In this document: piece after piece, positions 16,829 to 25,652 of the stretch
How positions within the stretch are numbered: position 1 is the stretch's first letter
Layout: every line of letters starts with the position of its first letter
NCBI RefSeq assembly: GCF_003075525.1
Contig: NZ_QDDR01000011.1
Coordinates: 124,001 to 188,000, forward strand
Reading direction: 5' to 3'
Length of the DNA: 64,000 nucleotides
Source of the DNA: Pararhodobacter aggregans
GTDB lineage: Bacteria; Pseudomonadota; Alphaproteobacteria; Rhodobacterales; Rhodobacteraceae
Notes under the pieces: generated by a model
What the model was told of the DNA's origin: nothing
Database searches by the model: none
The model's input: only the letters and a program-made list of their open reading frames with translations
Made by a program: the position numbers and the translations under genes

Positions 16829-16842
16829 AGTGGTATACCACT
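16829..16842. promoter_or_regulatory. perfect palindromic operator in the pxpA/pxpBC divergent promoter
   Basis: AGTGGTATACCACT is a perfect 14-bp palindrome, 63 bp from the pxpA start and 34 bp from the pxpB start. Its core TGGTATACCA matches the dyad form bound by FCD-type GntR proteins. The operon-encoded GntR (15339-15989) is the natural candidate. Confidence 0.75.
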
Positions 16843-16876
16843 AGAATACCGATTCTGAAAACAGAGGGAAGCGCCA

Positions 16877-17686
16877 ATGCGACACAATCCGCCGCCGCGC
16901 GAGCCGACGCTCGACAGGCCCTTGGAATTGCCGCGTTTTCTGCCTGCGGGGACCGGCGCCCTGGTGGTGGAATTCGGCGCCCGGGTGGACGAATCGACCA
17001 GCGAGGCCGTGCTGGCCCTGGACCGCGCGGTGACCGCCGCCGGGATCGAGGGCGTGATCGAGCTGGTGCCGACCTATCGCTCGCTCCTCGTGCATTTCGA
17101 TCCGGCAGTGATTCGGGCCGCCGCCCTGCGCCGGAGGCTCGAGACGCTGGTCGCCCATCCCGAGGCCGCCCCGCGCGAGGAGCGTCTGTGGACGATCCCC
17201 GTCTGCTATGGCGGCGCCTGCGGCGAGGATCTGGAGGCGGTGGCGACGCTGCACAAGCTCGACCCGCAGGAGGTCGTGGCGATCCACGCCGCCTCGGATT
17301 TCCGGGTCTACATGATCGGCTTCGCGCCGGGGTTCGCCTATCTCGGCGGCCTCGATCCGCGGCTGCACACCAGCCGCCGGGTCGAGCCGCGGCTCAGGAC
17401 GCCGGCGCGCTCGGTGTCCATCGGCGGGGCGCAGAGCGCGCTCAACCCGCCCTTCGAACTGCCGAGCGGCTGGCATCTGCTGGGCCAGACGCCGGTGCAT
17501 CTGTGGGACCCGCGGCGCGAGGGTGATGCCACCATCGGCCCCTCGCTGCTTTTGCCCGGCGACCGCGTGCGCCTCAGCCCCGTCGGGCCCGAGGAATACC
17601 GCGATCTCTGCGCCAGGGCCGACGCGGGCGATCCCGTGGCTCAGTTGCAGATCCAGCCCCGAACCGCCGAGGAGACACCGGCATGA
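16877..17686 (+). CDS. pxpB: 5-oxoprolinase subunit PxpB
   Basis: 269-residue PxpB (KipI-like, allophanate hydrolase subunit 1 family). The N-terminal part is GTGALVVEFGARVDE; the family signature is IGFAPGFAYLGGLDPRL around residue 138-154, followed by RTPARSVSIGGAQSALNP. It partners PxpC and, with PxpA, hydrolyses 5-oxoproline using ATP. The start has GAGGGAAG upstream. The last codons overlap the pxpC start as ATGA, so the two subunits are translationally coupled. Confidence 0.95.
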   Translation: MRHNPPPREPTLDRPLELPRFLPAGTGALVVEFGARVDESTSEAVLALDRAVTAAGIEGVIELVPTYRSLLVHFDPAVIRAAALRRRLETLVAHPEAAPREERLWTIPVCYGGACGEDLEAVATLHKLDPQEVVAIHAASDFRVYMIGFAPGFAYLGGLDPRLHTSRRVEPRLRTPARSVSIGGAQSALNPPFELPSGWHLLGQTPVHLWDPRREGDATIGPSLLLPGDRVRLSPVGPEEYRDLCARADAGDPVAQLQIQPRTAEETPA

Positions 17687-18714
17687 GCGCGAACGACACC
17701 CCCGGGCTGCGGCTGGTTGAAGCGGGCCTCGGCACCTCATTGCAGGACCTCGGACGGCGGCATTTCCAGCGGTTCGGGATCTCCGAATCCGGGGCTCTGG
17801 ACGCGCCCGCGCTGCGGCTGGCGAATGCGCTGCTGGGCAACGAGCCCGGCACCGCGGCGCTGGAGATCACGCTGTCCGGCCCGGTGATCGACATCGAGGC
17901 CGAGCGCGTGCGCCTGGCGCTGGTCGGCGCCGATTTCCCGGTCACGCTGAACGGTCAGGCCCTGCGCTGCGGCCGCTCCTTCGAGGCCCAGCGCGGTGAC
18001 CGGCTGGTCATCGGTCTGGCGCGTCAGGGGGCGCGGGCCTATCTGGCCGTGGCGGGCGGCTTCGCCGCCGCGCCGACGCTGGGCAGCCTGTCGACGCATT
18101 CGCGCTCGCGCCTCGGCGGGCTGGATGGCGGCTATCTGAAGGCGGGCGACCGGCTGGCGCTGACGCCGGGCGCCGCGGGCGAGGGTCCGCAGCTGGCGCT
18201 GCCCGCCCTCCCCGCCCCCGAGGCCGCAAAGCTGCGCGTGGTGCTGGGTCCGCAGGACGATTTCTTCACCGATCAGGGGATCGAGACCTTCCTCAGCGCG
18301 CGCTACCAGGTCTCGCCCCGCGCCGACCGCATGGGCTATCAGGTCGAGGGCCCGGCCATCGCCCATGCCAAGGGGTTCAACATCGTCTCGGACGGGATCG
18401 TCAACGGCTCGATCCAGGTGCCGGGCAACGGCCAGCCCATCGTCCTGCTGGCCGACCGCCAGACCACCGGCGGTTATCCCAAGATCGCCACGGTGATCGA
18501 GGCCGACCTGCCGATCCTGGCGCAGCTGCGCCCCGGCGAGAGCCTCGGCTTCACCGCCGTCACCGCCGACGAGGCCGAAGAGATCGTGCTGGAAGCCCGC
18601 GCCGCGCAGGCCGCGCGGGAGGCGGCGCTGGTCGAGGTGGGCGCGGCGCGGCGTCCGCCCGCGATCCGGGCGCTGCTGAGCGCCGATCTGACCGCCGGTC
18701 TGGCGCGGGTCTGA
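17683..18714 (+). CDS. pxpC: 5-oxoprolinase subunit PxpC (biotin-dependent carboxyltransferase family)
   Basis: 343-residue PxpC (KipA-like, allophanate hydrolase subunit 2 family). Visible are LQDLGRRHFQRFGISESGALD near residue 20, ALEITLSGP, YLAVAGGF and VLGPQDDFFT, then QVPGNGQPIVLLADRQTTGGYPK around residue 245-267, the strongest signature. It forms the catalytic complex with PxpB. It is the last gene before a hairpin at 18741-18769, so pxpBC is a two-gene transcript. Confidence 0.95.
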   Translation: MSANDTPGLRLVEAGLGTSLQDLGRRHFQRFGISESGALDAPALRLANALLGNEPGTAALEITLSGPVIDIEAERVRLALVGADFPVTLNGQALRCGRSFEAQRGDRLVIGLARQGARAYLAVAGGFAAAPTLGSLSTHSRSRLGGLDGGYLKAGDRLALTPGAAGEGPQLALPALPAPEAAKLRVVLGPQDDFFTDQGIETFLSARYQVSPRADRMGYQVEGPAIAHAKGFNIVSDGIVNGSIQVPGNGQPIVLLADRQTTGGYPKIATVIEADLPILAQLRPGESLGFTAVTADEAEEIVLEARAAQAAREAALVEVGAARRPPAIRALLSADLTAGLARV

Positions 18715-18740
18715 CCCCGCGCCCCCCGGCGCCTTCAACC

Positions 18741-18769
18741 GTCCGGGCGGAGGCAACCGCCGCCCGGAC
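18741..18769. terminator. hairpin between convergent pxpC and DUF2848 genes
   Basis: A perfect 10-bp stem GTCCGGGCGG / CCGCCCGGAC with a 9-base loop, placed between two convergent genes. No T-run, so probably a bidirectional, weaker terminator. Confidence 0.6.
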
Positions 18770-18773
18770 AGGC

Positions 18774-19472
18774 TCACGCCACCACCGGCAGCGTCTCGAC
18801 CGCATAGGACAGCCGCAGCGAGCGGTTGCGGCGCGGGTCGTAGAGTTCGCCCTCGAAATGGCTGCCCGGACGGATCCCGCCCTGCACCCCCAGCGTGCCG
18901 CAGAACATCGCATGACCGGGGGCCAGCTGGCGGTCGGCGAAGCCGTAGCGCTCGAACAGCTCGCGCGGGTGCAGCAGGCTCGCCACATTGCCCTCCTGAT
19001 AAAGGCAGCGCTCGCCGTCGATCACCGCCCAGGAGCGCAGGACCAGCTCGTCCCAGTAATCCTCGACATCCTTCAGGCGCCACAGCTCGCGCGAGACGGG
19101 CTTGGCCGAGATCTGCTTGGAAAAGGCGATGGAATAGGCTTCGAGCTTGCGGTCGGTATGGTCGGAGCCCACGCCGAGCAGCAGTTCATCGCCATCGGCG
19201 AACAGCACCGCCTCGATCTCGCCCGAGGTGTCGCCGCCCAGCACCTGCACCGGCTGCCCGGCGTCGCATTGGCAGAGCAGCGCCTCGGCCACACGGTAAT
19301 AGACCGGCACGCTCGACGGCGCGGGCACGCCGATGGCGGCCAGTTCGTGGATATGTTCCTCGACCGCGGCACGGTCGCGCCCGGCCCAGCCGGCCACGAT
19401 CAGCTGCGCGACATCGAAGCGGCGCTCGGCGCGGCCGCCCTCGGCGTCCAGAACGGAGAAGGTCATCTGCAT
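18774..19472 (-). CDS. DUF2848 family protein
   Basis: 232-residue protein that I recognise as DUF2848, a family found beside TRAP transporters and amide or lactam hydrolases; its chemistry is not established. Conserved-looking parts are GVGSDHTDRKLEAYSIAFSK (residues about 100-119), DYWDELVLRSW and LAPGHAMFCGTLGVQGGIRPG. The His/Asp-rich core resembles hydrolases of the fumarylacetoacetase kind, but that is only an impression. No signal peptide. It follows the TRAP permease genes on the same strand but behind a strong terminator, so it may be made at a lower level by read-through. Confidence 0.85.
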   Translation of the reverse strand: MQMTFSVLDAEGGRAERRFDVAQLIVAGWAGRDRAAVEEHIHELAAIGVPAPSSVPVYYRVAEALLCQCDAGQPVQVLGGDTSGEIEAVLFADGDELLLGVGSDHTDRKLEAYSIAFSKQISAKPVSRELWRLKDVEDYWDELVLRSWAVIDGERCLYQEGNVASLLHPRELFERYGFADRQLAPGHAMFCGTLGVQGGIRPGSHFEGELYDPRRNRSLRLSYAVETLPVVA

Positions 19473-19492
19473 GGGGGTATCCTTGGACAGAG

Positions 19493-19523
19493 AAAAGGGG
19501 CCGGCCAGTCGTCGGCCGGCCCC
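19493..19523 (-). terminator. intrinsic terminator between dctM and DUF2848
   Basis: On the minus strand a perfect 10-bp stem (GGGGCCGGCC / GGCCGGCCCC, 7-base loop) is followed by TTTTC. It ends the DUF1445-dctPQM transcript 20 bp after dctM and lies only about 20 bp before the DUF2848 start. Confidence 0.85.
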
Positions 19524-19543
19524 GCAGGTCGGCTGACGCGGGC

Positions 19544-20833
19544 CTAGCCGCCCGTCGCCAGATTGGGCAGGAACAGCGCCAGCCCCGGGAAGGCGATGAG
19601 CAGCAGCACCATCACGAACATCAGCAGGACGAAGGGGATGGAGCCGACGATCACCTCATTCAGGGTGCCGCGCTTGCGCACCCCCTGAACGACGAACAGG
19701 TTGAGGCCCACGGGCGGCGTGATGAGCGCCATCTCGATCAGCACGATCAGCAGGATCCCGAACCAGACCGGATCGAAGCCCAGCGAGGTGATGAGCGGCG
19801 CCACCAGCGGGATGGTGATAATCATCAGCGACAGGGTTTCGATGAAGAAGCCCAGGATGATGTAGAAGCCGATCAGCAGGAACAGCGTCTGCATCGGCGA
19901 CAGCTCCAGCGTGGCGATGGTCGACAGCAGGGAATCCGTCAGCCCGATGGAGGCCAGAATGAAGTTCAGGAAGTTCGCGGCGATCATGATCAGCATGATC
20001 ATGCAGGTGGTGCGCATTGTGCCTTCCAGCGCCTCGCCCACCATCTTCCACGACAGCGTGCCCGCCATGAAGGCCATGATCAGCGCCACCACCGTCCCGA
20101 TGGCCGCGGCCTCGGTCGGCGTGGCCCAGCCGGTATAGATCGCGCCCATGATGAAGCCGAACAGCACCAGCACCGGCACCAGATGCACCAGCTTGGCGAA
20201 GCGCTGGGCCATGGTCGACTTGCGCCGCTCGCCGCCCCATTCGGGCTTGATCAGGCACATGATCAGGATCGCCAGCATGAAGAGGCCCGACAGCACCAGA
20301 CCGGGGATGATGCCCGCCATGAACAATTGCGGGATCGAGGCCTGGGCCAGGAAGCCATAGACGATCAGGTTGATCGAGGGCGGCAGCAGGATGCCCAGCG
20401 TGCCCCCGGCGGCGATGGACCCGGCGAAGAAGCGTTCGTCGTAGCCAAAGCGCGGGGCCTGCGGCAGGGCGATGGTGCCGACGGTGGCGGCCGTCGCGAC
20501 CGAGGAACCCGAGGTGGCCGAGAACATCGTCGCGGTGCCGATATTGGCGTGCATCAGCCCGCCCGGCATCCACGACAGCCAGGAATCGAGCGCGTCATAG
20601 ACCTTGGTGGCGATGCCCGAGCGCAGCAGCAATTCCCCGATCAGGATGAAAAGCGGGATCGAGACCAGGATGAAATTGGTGCTGGTGTCCCAGATCTGGT
20701 GGCCCAGCGCCCGGCTGAGCGGGGCGGCGGCGAATTCCCATTCCAGCACCATGGCCAGAATGAACAGCGCGGCGGCCACCGGGATGGTCAGCGCCAGAAG
20801 GCCGAGCAGGACGAAAATGGCGGTCAGAAGCAT
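19544..20833 (-). CDS. TRAP transporter large permease DctM
   Basis: 429-residue, very hydrophobic large membrane subunit with about 12-13 segments, the usual length. It has FSATSGSSVATAATVGTIALP (the conserved SGSS region) and PPSINLIVYG, then TPTEAAAIG and TPPVGLNLFVVQG near the C-terminus. It is the sodium-driven channel of a TRAP importer with DctQ and DctP. Its start shares one base with the dctQ stop. The substrate is unknown; the DUF1445 and 5-oxoprolinase neighbours suggest D-glutamate, 5-oxoproline or a related acid. Confidence 0.95.
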   Translation of the reverse strand: MLLTAIFVLLGLLALTIPVAAALFILAMVLEWEFAAAPLSRALGHQIWDTSTNFILVSIPLFILIGELLLRSGIATKVYDALDSWLSWMPGGLMHANIGTATMFSATSGSSVATAATVGTIALPQAPRFGYDERFFAGSIAAGGTLGILLPPSINLIVYGFLAQASIPQLFMAGIIPGLVLSGLFMLAILIMCLIKPEWGGERRKSTMAQRFAKLVHLVPVLVLFGFIMGAIYTGWATPTEAAAIGTVVALIMAFMAGTLSWKMVGEALEGTMRTTCMIMLIMIAANFLNFILASIGLTDSLLSTIATLELSPMQTLFLLIGFYIILGFFIETLSLMIITIPLVAPLITSLGFDPVWFGILLIVLIEMALITPPVGLNLFVVQGVRKRGTLNEVIVGSIPFVLLMFVMVLLLIAFPGLALFLPNLATGG

Positions 20834-21447
20834 CAGCCGTTCCTCTTTTGCAGGGCTTCGGCCTCGGCGATGGCCTGTTCGGTCTCATCGAGGACAGAGA
20901 CGGTGCCAGTGACCCGGTTGACCACGGCGTAGTCGCGCTCGATCAGCACCGCGGCCAGCACGCGCAGCAGGATCAGCGCGGTGACGAGGGTGAAGAACAC
21001 CAGCCCGGCGACGAACAGGCCCTGCGGGATCCACATCGGGGTCTCCAGCGTGGTGATCGAGGTCGAGCCGCGGTTCCACGAGCGCTGGAAGACATGGAAC
21101 ATCGCCTGCGTGGTGGCGAAGGCCATGTAGCCCAGCCCCAGCAGCGCGATGATATGCAGGACCACCTTGCCCATGTCCGGCACGCGGCTGGTCACCAGAT
21201 CAATGCGGATATGCGCCTTCACCAGAAGCGTATAGGCACAGGCCCAGCTCGTCGAAACGGCGAGGGCGTAATACGACAATTCATCGGCGCCCCAGGTGGA
21301 CAGGCCGAAGAACCGCCGCGAGAGAATGTCGAAACTGATCAGGAAGGCGGAGATGAGGATCGCTCCGCCCCCGGCATAGACGGCCCAGCGAGAGACGACG
21401 AGGGCCCCCGCCAACAGCCGATCGAGGAGCCGCGGCAATGCGTGCAT
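20833..21447 (-). CDS. TRAP transporter small permease DctQ
   Basis: 204-residue membrane protein with four predicted hydrophobic segments, typical of DctQ. Visible are AGGGAILISAFLISFDILSRR, GADELSYYALAVSTSWACAY, and HIRIDLVTSRVPD, which is the conserved RVD-like loop. It bridges DctM and assists docking of DctP. The C-terminal tail of about 40 residues after the last segment is cytoplasmic-looking. It lies between dctP (76 bp upstream, with a stem-loop in between) and dctM (1-base overlap). Confidence 0.92.
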   Translation of the reverse strand: MHALPRLLDRLLAGALVVSRWAVYAGGGAILISAFLISFDILSRRFFGLSTWGADELSYYALAVSTSWACAYTLLVKAHIRIDLVTSRVPDMGKVVLHIIALLGLGYMAFATTQAMFHVFQRSWNRGSTSITTLETPMWIPQGLFVAGLVFFTLVTALILLRVLAAVLIERDYAVVNRVTGTVSVLDETEQAIAEAEALQKRNG

Positions 21448-21481
21448 GGGTGGGTTCCGGGATAGGGGTCACATAAGGCGC

Positions 21482-21510
21482 GCCGCCCCCGGACATGTTC
21501 CGGGGGCGGC
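21482..21510 (-). promoter_or_regulatory. intercistronic stem-loop between dctP and dctQ
   Basis: Perfect 11-bp stem GCCGCCCCCGG / CCGGGGGCGGC with loop ACATGTT, about 13 bp after the dctP stop. No T-run follows. It probably protects the dctP part of the mRNA or reduces read-through into dctQM, giving excess binding protein. Confidence 0.65.
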
Positions 21511-21523
21511 GGCGTCGAGTATC

Positions 21524-22555
21524 TTACTCGGTCAGGACGGCGTCGAGCAGGGGCGCCACGGTGGCGGCGAAGGTCTCGGCGCATTCACCGGCGCAACGCT
21601 CGTTCCAGCGCGGCAGCACGACGTCGCGGGTCAGTTCCACGGCGCGGCGCTGGTCGGCCTCGGTGATTTCGACCAGGGTCAGGTTCTGCGCCGTGCCGAC
21701 CGCGCATTCGCCGCCGGTGTTGCAGGCGATGCCCAGCTGGTTGTCGGCCACGGCGTTGTTCCAGATCTGGTCTTCCAGCGCGGCGACCTGCTCGCGCAGC
21801 AGGGTCTGGGTTTCCTCGTCAAGGCTGTTCCAGCTGTCGTTGTTCATCGCGAAGCCGACCGGATCCCAGCCGCCGATGGGCAGCGGGTAGAAGTGGGTCG
21901 AGACCTCGGACCAGCCGCCGAAGAACCCGGACAGCGTGCCGGTGATGCCGCAATCGATAACGCCACGGTCCAGCGCCACCGGAACCTCGTTGAAGGCGAT
22001 GGAGACGCCGGTGCCGCCGACCGCTTCGATGAAGTCCATGGTCATGCGGCCCGAGCCACGGATGCGCAGACCGGCCAGATCGTCGAGCCCGTTGATCTCG
22101 GCCTTGCAGAACACCACCTGCGCGGTGAAGGGCGCGACGCCCAGCAGCACGGAATCGAAGGCCTCGTCGAAGACGCGCTCCAGATAGGGGCGGTAGGCGA
22201 TCGAGATTTCGCGGGCCAGCGCCGGGTCGGCGATGGCGGGGATGTCCAGACCCTCGACGCGGGGCTCGTCACCGGCCACGTAGTCGATGATCGTGGTGCC
22301 GATGTCATAGACGCCCTGTTCCACCATCTCGTAGACTGCGGCGCCGCCGAGGCCGAGCCGGTCGAAGGCCTGCACGGTGACGTTGATGCGGCCACCGCTG
22401 GCGGCGGGCAGCGTCTCGGTCCAGAACGGCAGTTCATAGGTCGGATAGAGGCTCGAGGTGCTGAGGCTGCCGACCACGTTCAGGTCATAGCTCTGGGCCA
22501 GCGCGACCCCCGAGGTGCTGAGCAGCAGGGCTGCGGCAAGAGCGGTTCTTTTCAT
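21524..22555 (-). CDS. TRAP transporter substrate-binding protein DctP
   Basis: 343-residue periplasmic binding protein. A clear signal peptide spans residues 1 to about 21 (MKRTALAAALLLSTSGVALA). The mature part has PFWTETLPAASGGRINVTVQ, DLAGLRIRGSGRMTMDFIEAVGG and RGVIDCGITG, characteristic of DctP with the Arg that binds carboxylate ligands. Four or more Cys in the C-terminal part (CNTGGECAVG, NERCAGECAE) are unusual and may form disulfides. It lies 43 bp after the DUF1445 gene and shares a transcript with dctQM. Confidence 0.94.
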   Translation of the reverse strand: MKRTALAAALLLSTSGVALAQSYDLNVVGSLSTSSLYPTYELPFWTETLPAASGGRINVTVQAFDRLGLGGAAVYEMVEQGVYDIGTTIIDYVAGDEPRVEGLDIPAIADPALAREISIAYRPYLERVFDEAFDSVLLGVAPFTAQVVFCKAEINGLDDLAGLRIRGSGRMTMDFIEAVGGTGVSIAFNEVPVALDRGVIDCGITGTLSGFFGGWSEVSTHFYPLPIGGWDPVGFAMNNDSWNSLDEETQTLLREQVAALEDQIWNNAVADNQLGIACNTGGECAVGTAQNLTLVEITEADQRRAVELTRDVVLPRWNERCAGECAETFAATVAPLLDAVLTE

Positions 22556-22598
22556 GGTTAACTCCCTGTCTGGTTGTTGGGCGACCCGGCGAACCGGA

Positions 22599-23420
22599 TC
22601 AGAGGATGGAAAATTCGGTGTTCTTGCGGTCGGTGACCAGCATGCTGCCCGGCGCGTGGGTGATGGCGAACGAGGGTTTCGCCTGGGCGATCACCGCCTG
22701 GGGCGTCACGCCGCAGGCCCAGAAGACCGGGATCTCGCCCTCACGCGGGGGGTTCGGATCGCCGTAATCGGGCTTGGCGATATCGGCAATGCCGATCGCC
22801 TCGGGCAGGCCGATGTGGATGGGCGCGCCATGGACCGAGGGGAAGCGCGTGGTGATCTGGATGGCGCGGATCGCCTGGGCGGGCACCAGCGGCCGCATCG
22901 AGACCACGGTCGGCCCGTGGAACCGCCCGGCCGGGACGCAGGGAATGCTGGTGCGGTACATCGGCACGTGCTGGCCGTTCTCGACATGGCGCAGCGGCAG
23001 GCCTTCCTGCAACAGCGCCTCTTCGAAGGACAGCGAGCAGCCGATGACGAAGCTGACCAGATCGTCGCGCCAATAGTCGCTGACGTCCTTGACCTCGGCC
23101 ACCATCTCGCCGTTCTCCCAGACGCGATAGGCCGGAAGGTCGGTGCGCAGGTCCAGATCCTCGCCCAGCGAGGGCACGAAGGGGCTGCCGCGCTCGGCCA
23201 CGCCGATCACCGGGCAGGCGCGCGGGTTGGCATTGGCGAAGCGCAGGAATTCCTCGGCGTATTCATAGGGCAGGATGGCGAGGTTCGCCTGGACATAGCC
23301 CGGCGCGGTCCCGGCGGTGCTGTAGTCGATCTCGCCCGAGCGGCAGGCGAGGCGCACGTCGCGGCCGGTCGAGCCGTGGCCCCAAGTCTCGCGCGCCATA
23401 GGTTGCTTTGTTGCTGTCAT
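22599..23420 (-). CDS. DUF1445 family putative hydro-lyase (D-glutamate cyclase-like)
   Basis: 273-residue DUF1445 protein, about the family's usual length (260-270). Typical parts are [62 protein letters not shown] and [12 protein letters not shown] vertebrate relative is D-glutamate cyclase, which interconverts D-glutamate and 5-oxo-D-proline; bacterial members are usually annotated putative hydro-lyase. Neighbouring 5-oxoprolinase genes and a TRAP importer make a D-glutamate or 5-oxoproline role attractive, though unproven. It is first in the minus-strand operon and divergent from a LysR gene. Confidence 0.9.
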   Translation of the reverse strand: MTATKQPMARETWGHGSTGRDVRLACRSGEIDYSTAGTAPGYVQANLAILPYEYAEEFLRFANANPRACPVIGVAERGSPFVPSLGEDLDLRTDLPAYRVWENGEMVAEVKDVSDYWRDDLVSFVIGCSLSFEEALLQEGLPLRHVENGQHVPMYRTSIPCVPAGRFHGPTVVSMRPLVPAQAIRAIQITTRFPSVHGAPIHIGLPEAIGIADIAKPDYGDPNPPREGEIPVFWACGVTPQAVIAQAKPSFAITHAPGSMLVTDRKNTEFSIL

Positions 23421-23490
23421 GATGTCGTCCAGGGAACATTCTTGTTACCGAAAGAAGATCATCCCGCGTTTTGCTTGTCCAATAATGGTA

Positions 23491-23506
23491 ATCGATGCTT
23501 TTCGAT
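23491..23506. promoter_or_regulatory. candidate LysR-type site in the DUF1445/LysR divergent region
   Basis: ATCGA-TGCTTT-TCGAT, a 16-bp interrupted palindrome, sits 71 bp from the DUF1445 start and 50 bp from the LysR start. ATC-N10-GAT is close to the ATC-N9-GAT form of many LysR sites. The divergent LysR protein is the likely partner. Confidence 0.45.
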
Positions 23507-23555
23507 AACGATCTCTTATAGTATTGCGCGCCATCTGCCAGGGTCTGGGGGCCTC

Positions 23556-24449
23556 GTGACCGATTTCCGTTCGCTTGAATGTTTCTACTGGGTGGCCCGG
23601 CTGCAAAGCTTCAGCCGCACCGCCGAGCGGCTGAACACCACGCAGCCCGCCATCTCGCAGCGGGTCTCGGCGCTGGAGCATGAGCTGGGCGGCAAGCTGC
23701 TGGACCGCAACGGCCGCTCGATCTCGCTGACCCCCCGGGGCCTTGTTCTGGTTGAGTATTGCGAGCGCATGCTCGATCTGCGGACCGAGATGCTGACCGC
23801 CGTGACCGCGCCGCAGGCGGTGCGCGGCACGGTGCGGCTGGGGGTGTCCGAGACCATCGTCCGGCTCTGGCTCAACGCGTTTCTGGAACGCGTGCATGCG
23901 CTCTACCCCAATCTGGTGATCGACCTGTCGGTCGATGTGACGCCGGTCATGCTGGAACAATTGCTGCGGGGGGATCTGGACCTCTGTCTCTGCCTGTCGC
24001 TGACCGAGGATGTGCGAATCGCCAATCTGCCGCTTTTCACGGCGCCTCTGGTTTTCCTCGCCTCGACCGAGATGGAGATCGGCCCCGAGCCTTTGGGAAT
24101 CGAGGCGCTGCGGGCGGTGCCGATCATCACCTATCCCAAGGCGACCTCGCCCTATACGACGCTGATGCGCGCCCTGCACCGCGCCGGCGAGACGCGGCCG
24201 CGGGTCTATACCAATTCCTCGCTCGCCTCGATGATCCGCATGACGCTCGACCGGATCGGCATCTGCGCCATCCCCGAAGAGGTCGCCCGGACCGAGATCG
24301 AGGAGGGCAAGCTGCGGGTGATCCGGACGGTTCTGGAGCTGCCCGAACACCGGTTCAGCGCCTGCTACCTGCACCGCACCAGCGCCGGGGTGGTCGAGCA
24401 TCTGGCGATGCTGGCCCAGAAGGTGGGCGGCAGCGACCGGCAGTCCTGA
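23556..24449 (+). CDS. LysR family transcriptional regulator
   Basis: 297-residue LysR-type regulator beginning at a GTG (23556); no upstream ATG in frame gives a family-like start. The winged helix-turn-helix covers residues 3-63 (LECFYWVARLQSFSRTAERL, TTQPAISQRVSALEHELGG). The effector domain carries GTVRLGVSETIVRLWL. Divergent orientation to the DUF1445-dctPQM operon, with a dyad between them, makes it the probable activator or sensor of that transport operon. Confidence 0.92.
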   Translation: MTDFRSLECFYWVARLQSFSRTAERLNTTQPAISQRVSALEHELGGKLLDRNGRSISLTPRGLVLVEYCERMLDLRTEMLTAVTAPQAVRGTVRLGVSETIVRLWLNAFLERVHALYPNLVIDLSVDVTPVMLEQLLRGDLDLCLCLSLTEDVRIANLPLFTAPLVFLASTEMEIGPEPLGIEALRAVPIITYPKATSPYTTLMRALHRAGETRPRVYTNSSLASMIRMTLDRIGICAIPEEVARTEIEEGKLRVIRTVLELPEHRFSACYLHRTSAGVVEHLAMLAQKVGGSDRQS

Positions 24450-24461
24450 CCCGCGCCCGCC

Positions 24462-25652
24462 TCAGCGCCGCAGGCCCCAGACGCTGATATCCTGCCCCAT
24501 CGACACCGCCAGATCCTCGATCGAATCGTAGAGCAGCTCCAGCGCGTAATGCGGATTATGCGCATAGGCGCCCGGGTCGGCGGTGACGAATTTCCAGTTA
24601 TAGGCCGCGCGCAGCAGCCGCGGCGTCCAGGCGTTGAACGCAACCGCGCGCCCGTCCGCCATGTCCGGCTGGCCGTCGCCATTGGCATCGGCGAAGAAAT
24701 AGGGGTAGCGCGCGCCATCATAGAGCAGCGCCGTGTCCGCCACCCCGGCGGCATAGTCGCGCATCACCGACAGAAGCCGTGCGGCATTGGCGGCGATGTC
24801 GGCGCGGATCCCCTGCCCCAGATTGCCGCTGCCGTCATAGCTTTGCCGCGCGATGCGGATATCGGCCGGGGTGCCGGTCTCGTGGCAGGTGCGGCAGGTT
24901 TCCTCGGCCACCTCCAGCGAATGCGGCTCGTGGCAGGAGACGCAGGTATTGACCGGGCGGGCGTGGAAGAAGCGGCCGACATAGGTGCGGTCCGGGTAAT
25001 GGTAGCCGCCCTGCGCATGGCCCCCCAGCCAGACCGCCCCGGCGACGGCGTAATGCGGGTTGATGAAGCCCAGCGCGGGATCGGGCGTATCCACCGTCCC
25101 GGCCCCCGTCGCCTGCGCCACCTGCACGCCCGAGGCGCGGCCCTGGTGGCAGGTCAGGCAAGCCGTCTCGGCCGTGGTGGCGACGGGATGCATCACGCCG
25201 CTGGGCATGCGGACCTCGGTCACCCGGCCCAGGTTCGGATCGTGGCAGGTGGCGCAATCGACCACGCCGCCTGTGGGCAGGGGCGCCGCGGGCAGGCCCG
25301 GCGCGCTGCCGTCGAGGCCGTGATAGGACCGGAAGCCCGCGCCCGCGTGACAGACGGCGCAGGCGGGCGGGATCTCGCCCTCCTCGTTCCAATGGGCGAA
25401 GGATTCGGAGCGCGCATCGGCATGCGGCGAGCGCGCCCAGGCGCTGATCGCCGCCTGCTGGGCGATGGTGATCTGGTCGGGCCGGTAGGGGCCGGAGCGG
25501 GGCATGACGTAGAGTTCGAGCTGCTCGGCCAAGGCCTCGATATCGGGGGTGGCGACGGGGTCCGGCGCCTGCGCCGACGACGCAACCGGAGCGAGTGCCA
25601 GCAGCGCGCCGAAAACATACATCAAAAATATTGCTTTCGATTTCAATAGCAT
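24462..25652 (-). CDS. periplasmic pentaheme c-type cytochrome
   Basis: 396-residue exported protein with five CxxCH haem-binding motifs: CAVCH, CATCH, CLTCH, CVSCH and CRTCH, between residues about 95 and 255. The signal peptide covers residues 1 to about 28 (LLALAPVASSAQA). The C-terminal third has no haem motif but carries the segment NWKFVTADPGAYAHNPHYAL, which I have seen in other multihaem cytochromes. The ATG at 25652 is chosen; a GTG five codons upstream is possible. It is divergent from the nqr operon and probably exchanges electrons in the periplasm. A partner role with the Nqr complex is suggested only by position. Confidence 0.88.
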   Translation of the reverse strand: MLLKSKAIFLMYVFGALLALAPVASSAQAPDPVATPDIEALAEQLELYVMPRSGPYRPDQITIAQQAAISAWARSPHADARSESFAHWNEEGEIPPACAVCHAGAGFRSYHGLDGSAPGLPAAPLPTGGVVDCATCHDPNLGRVTEVRMPSGVMHPVATTAETACLTCHQGRASGVQVAQATGAGTVDTPDPALGFINPHYAVAGAVWLGGHAQGGYHYPDRTYVGRFFHARPVNTCVSCHEPHSLEVAEETCRTCHETGTPADIRIARQSYDGSGNLGQGIRADIAANAARLLSVMRDYAAGVADTALLYDGARYPYFFADANGDGQPDMADGRAVAFNAWTPRLLRAAYNWKFVTADPGAYAHNPHYALELLYDSIEDLAVSMGQDISVWGLRR

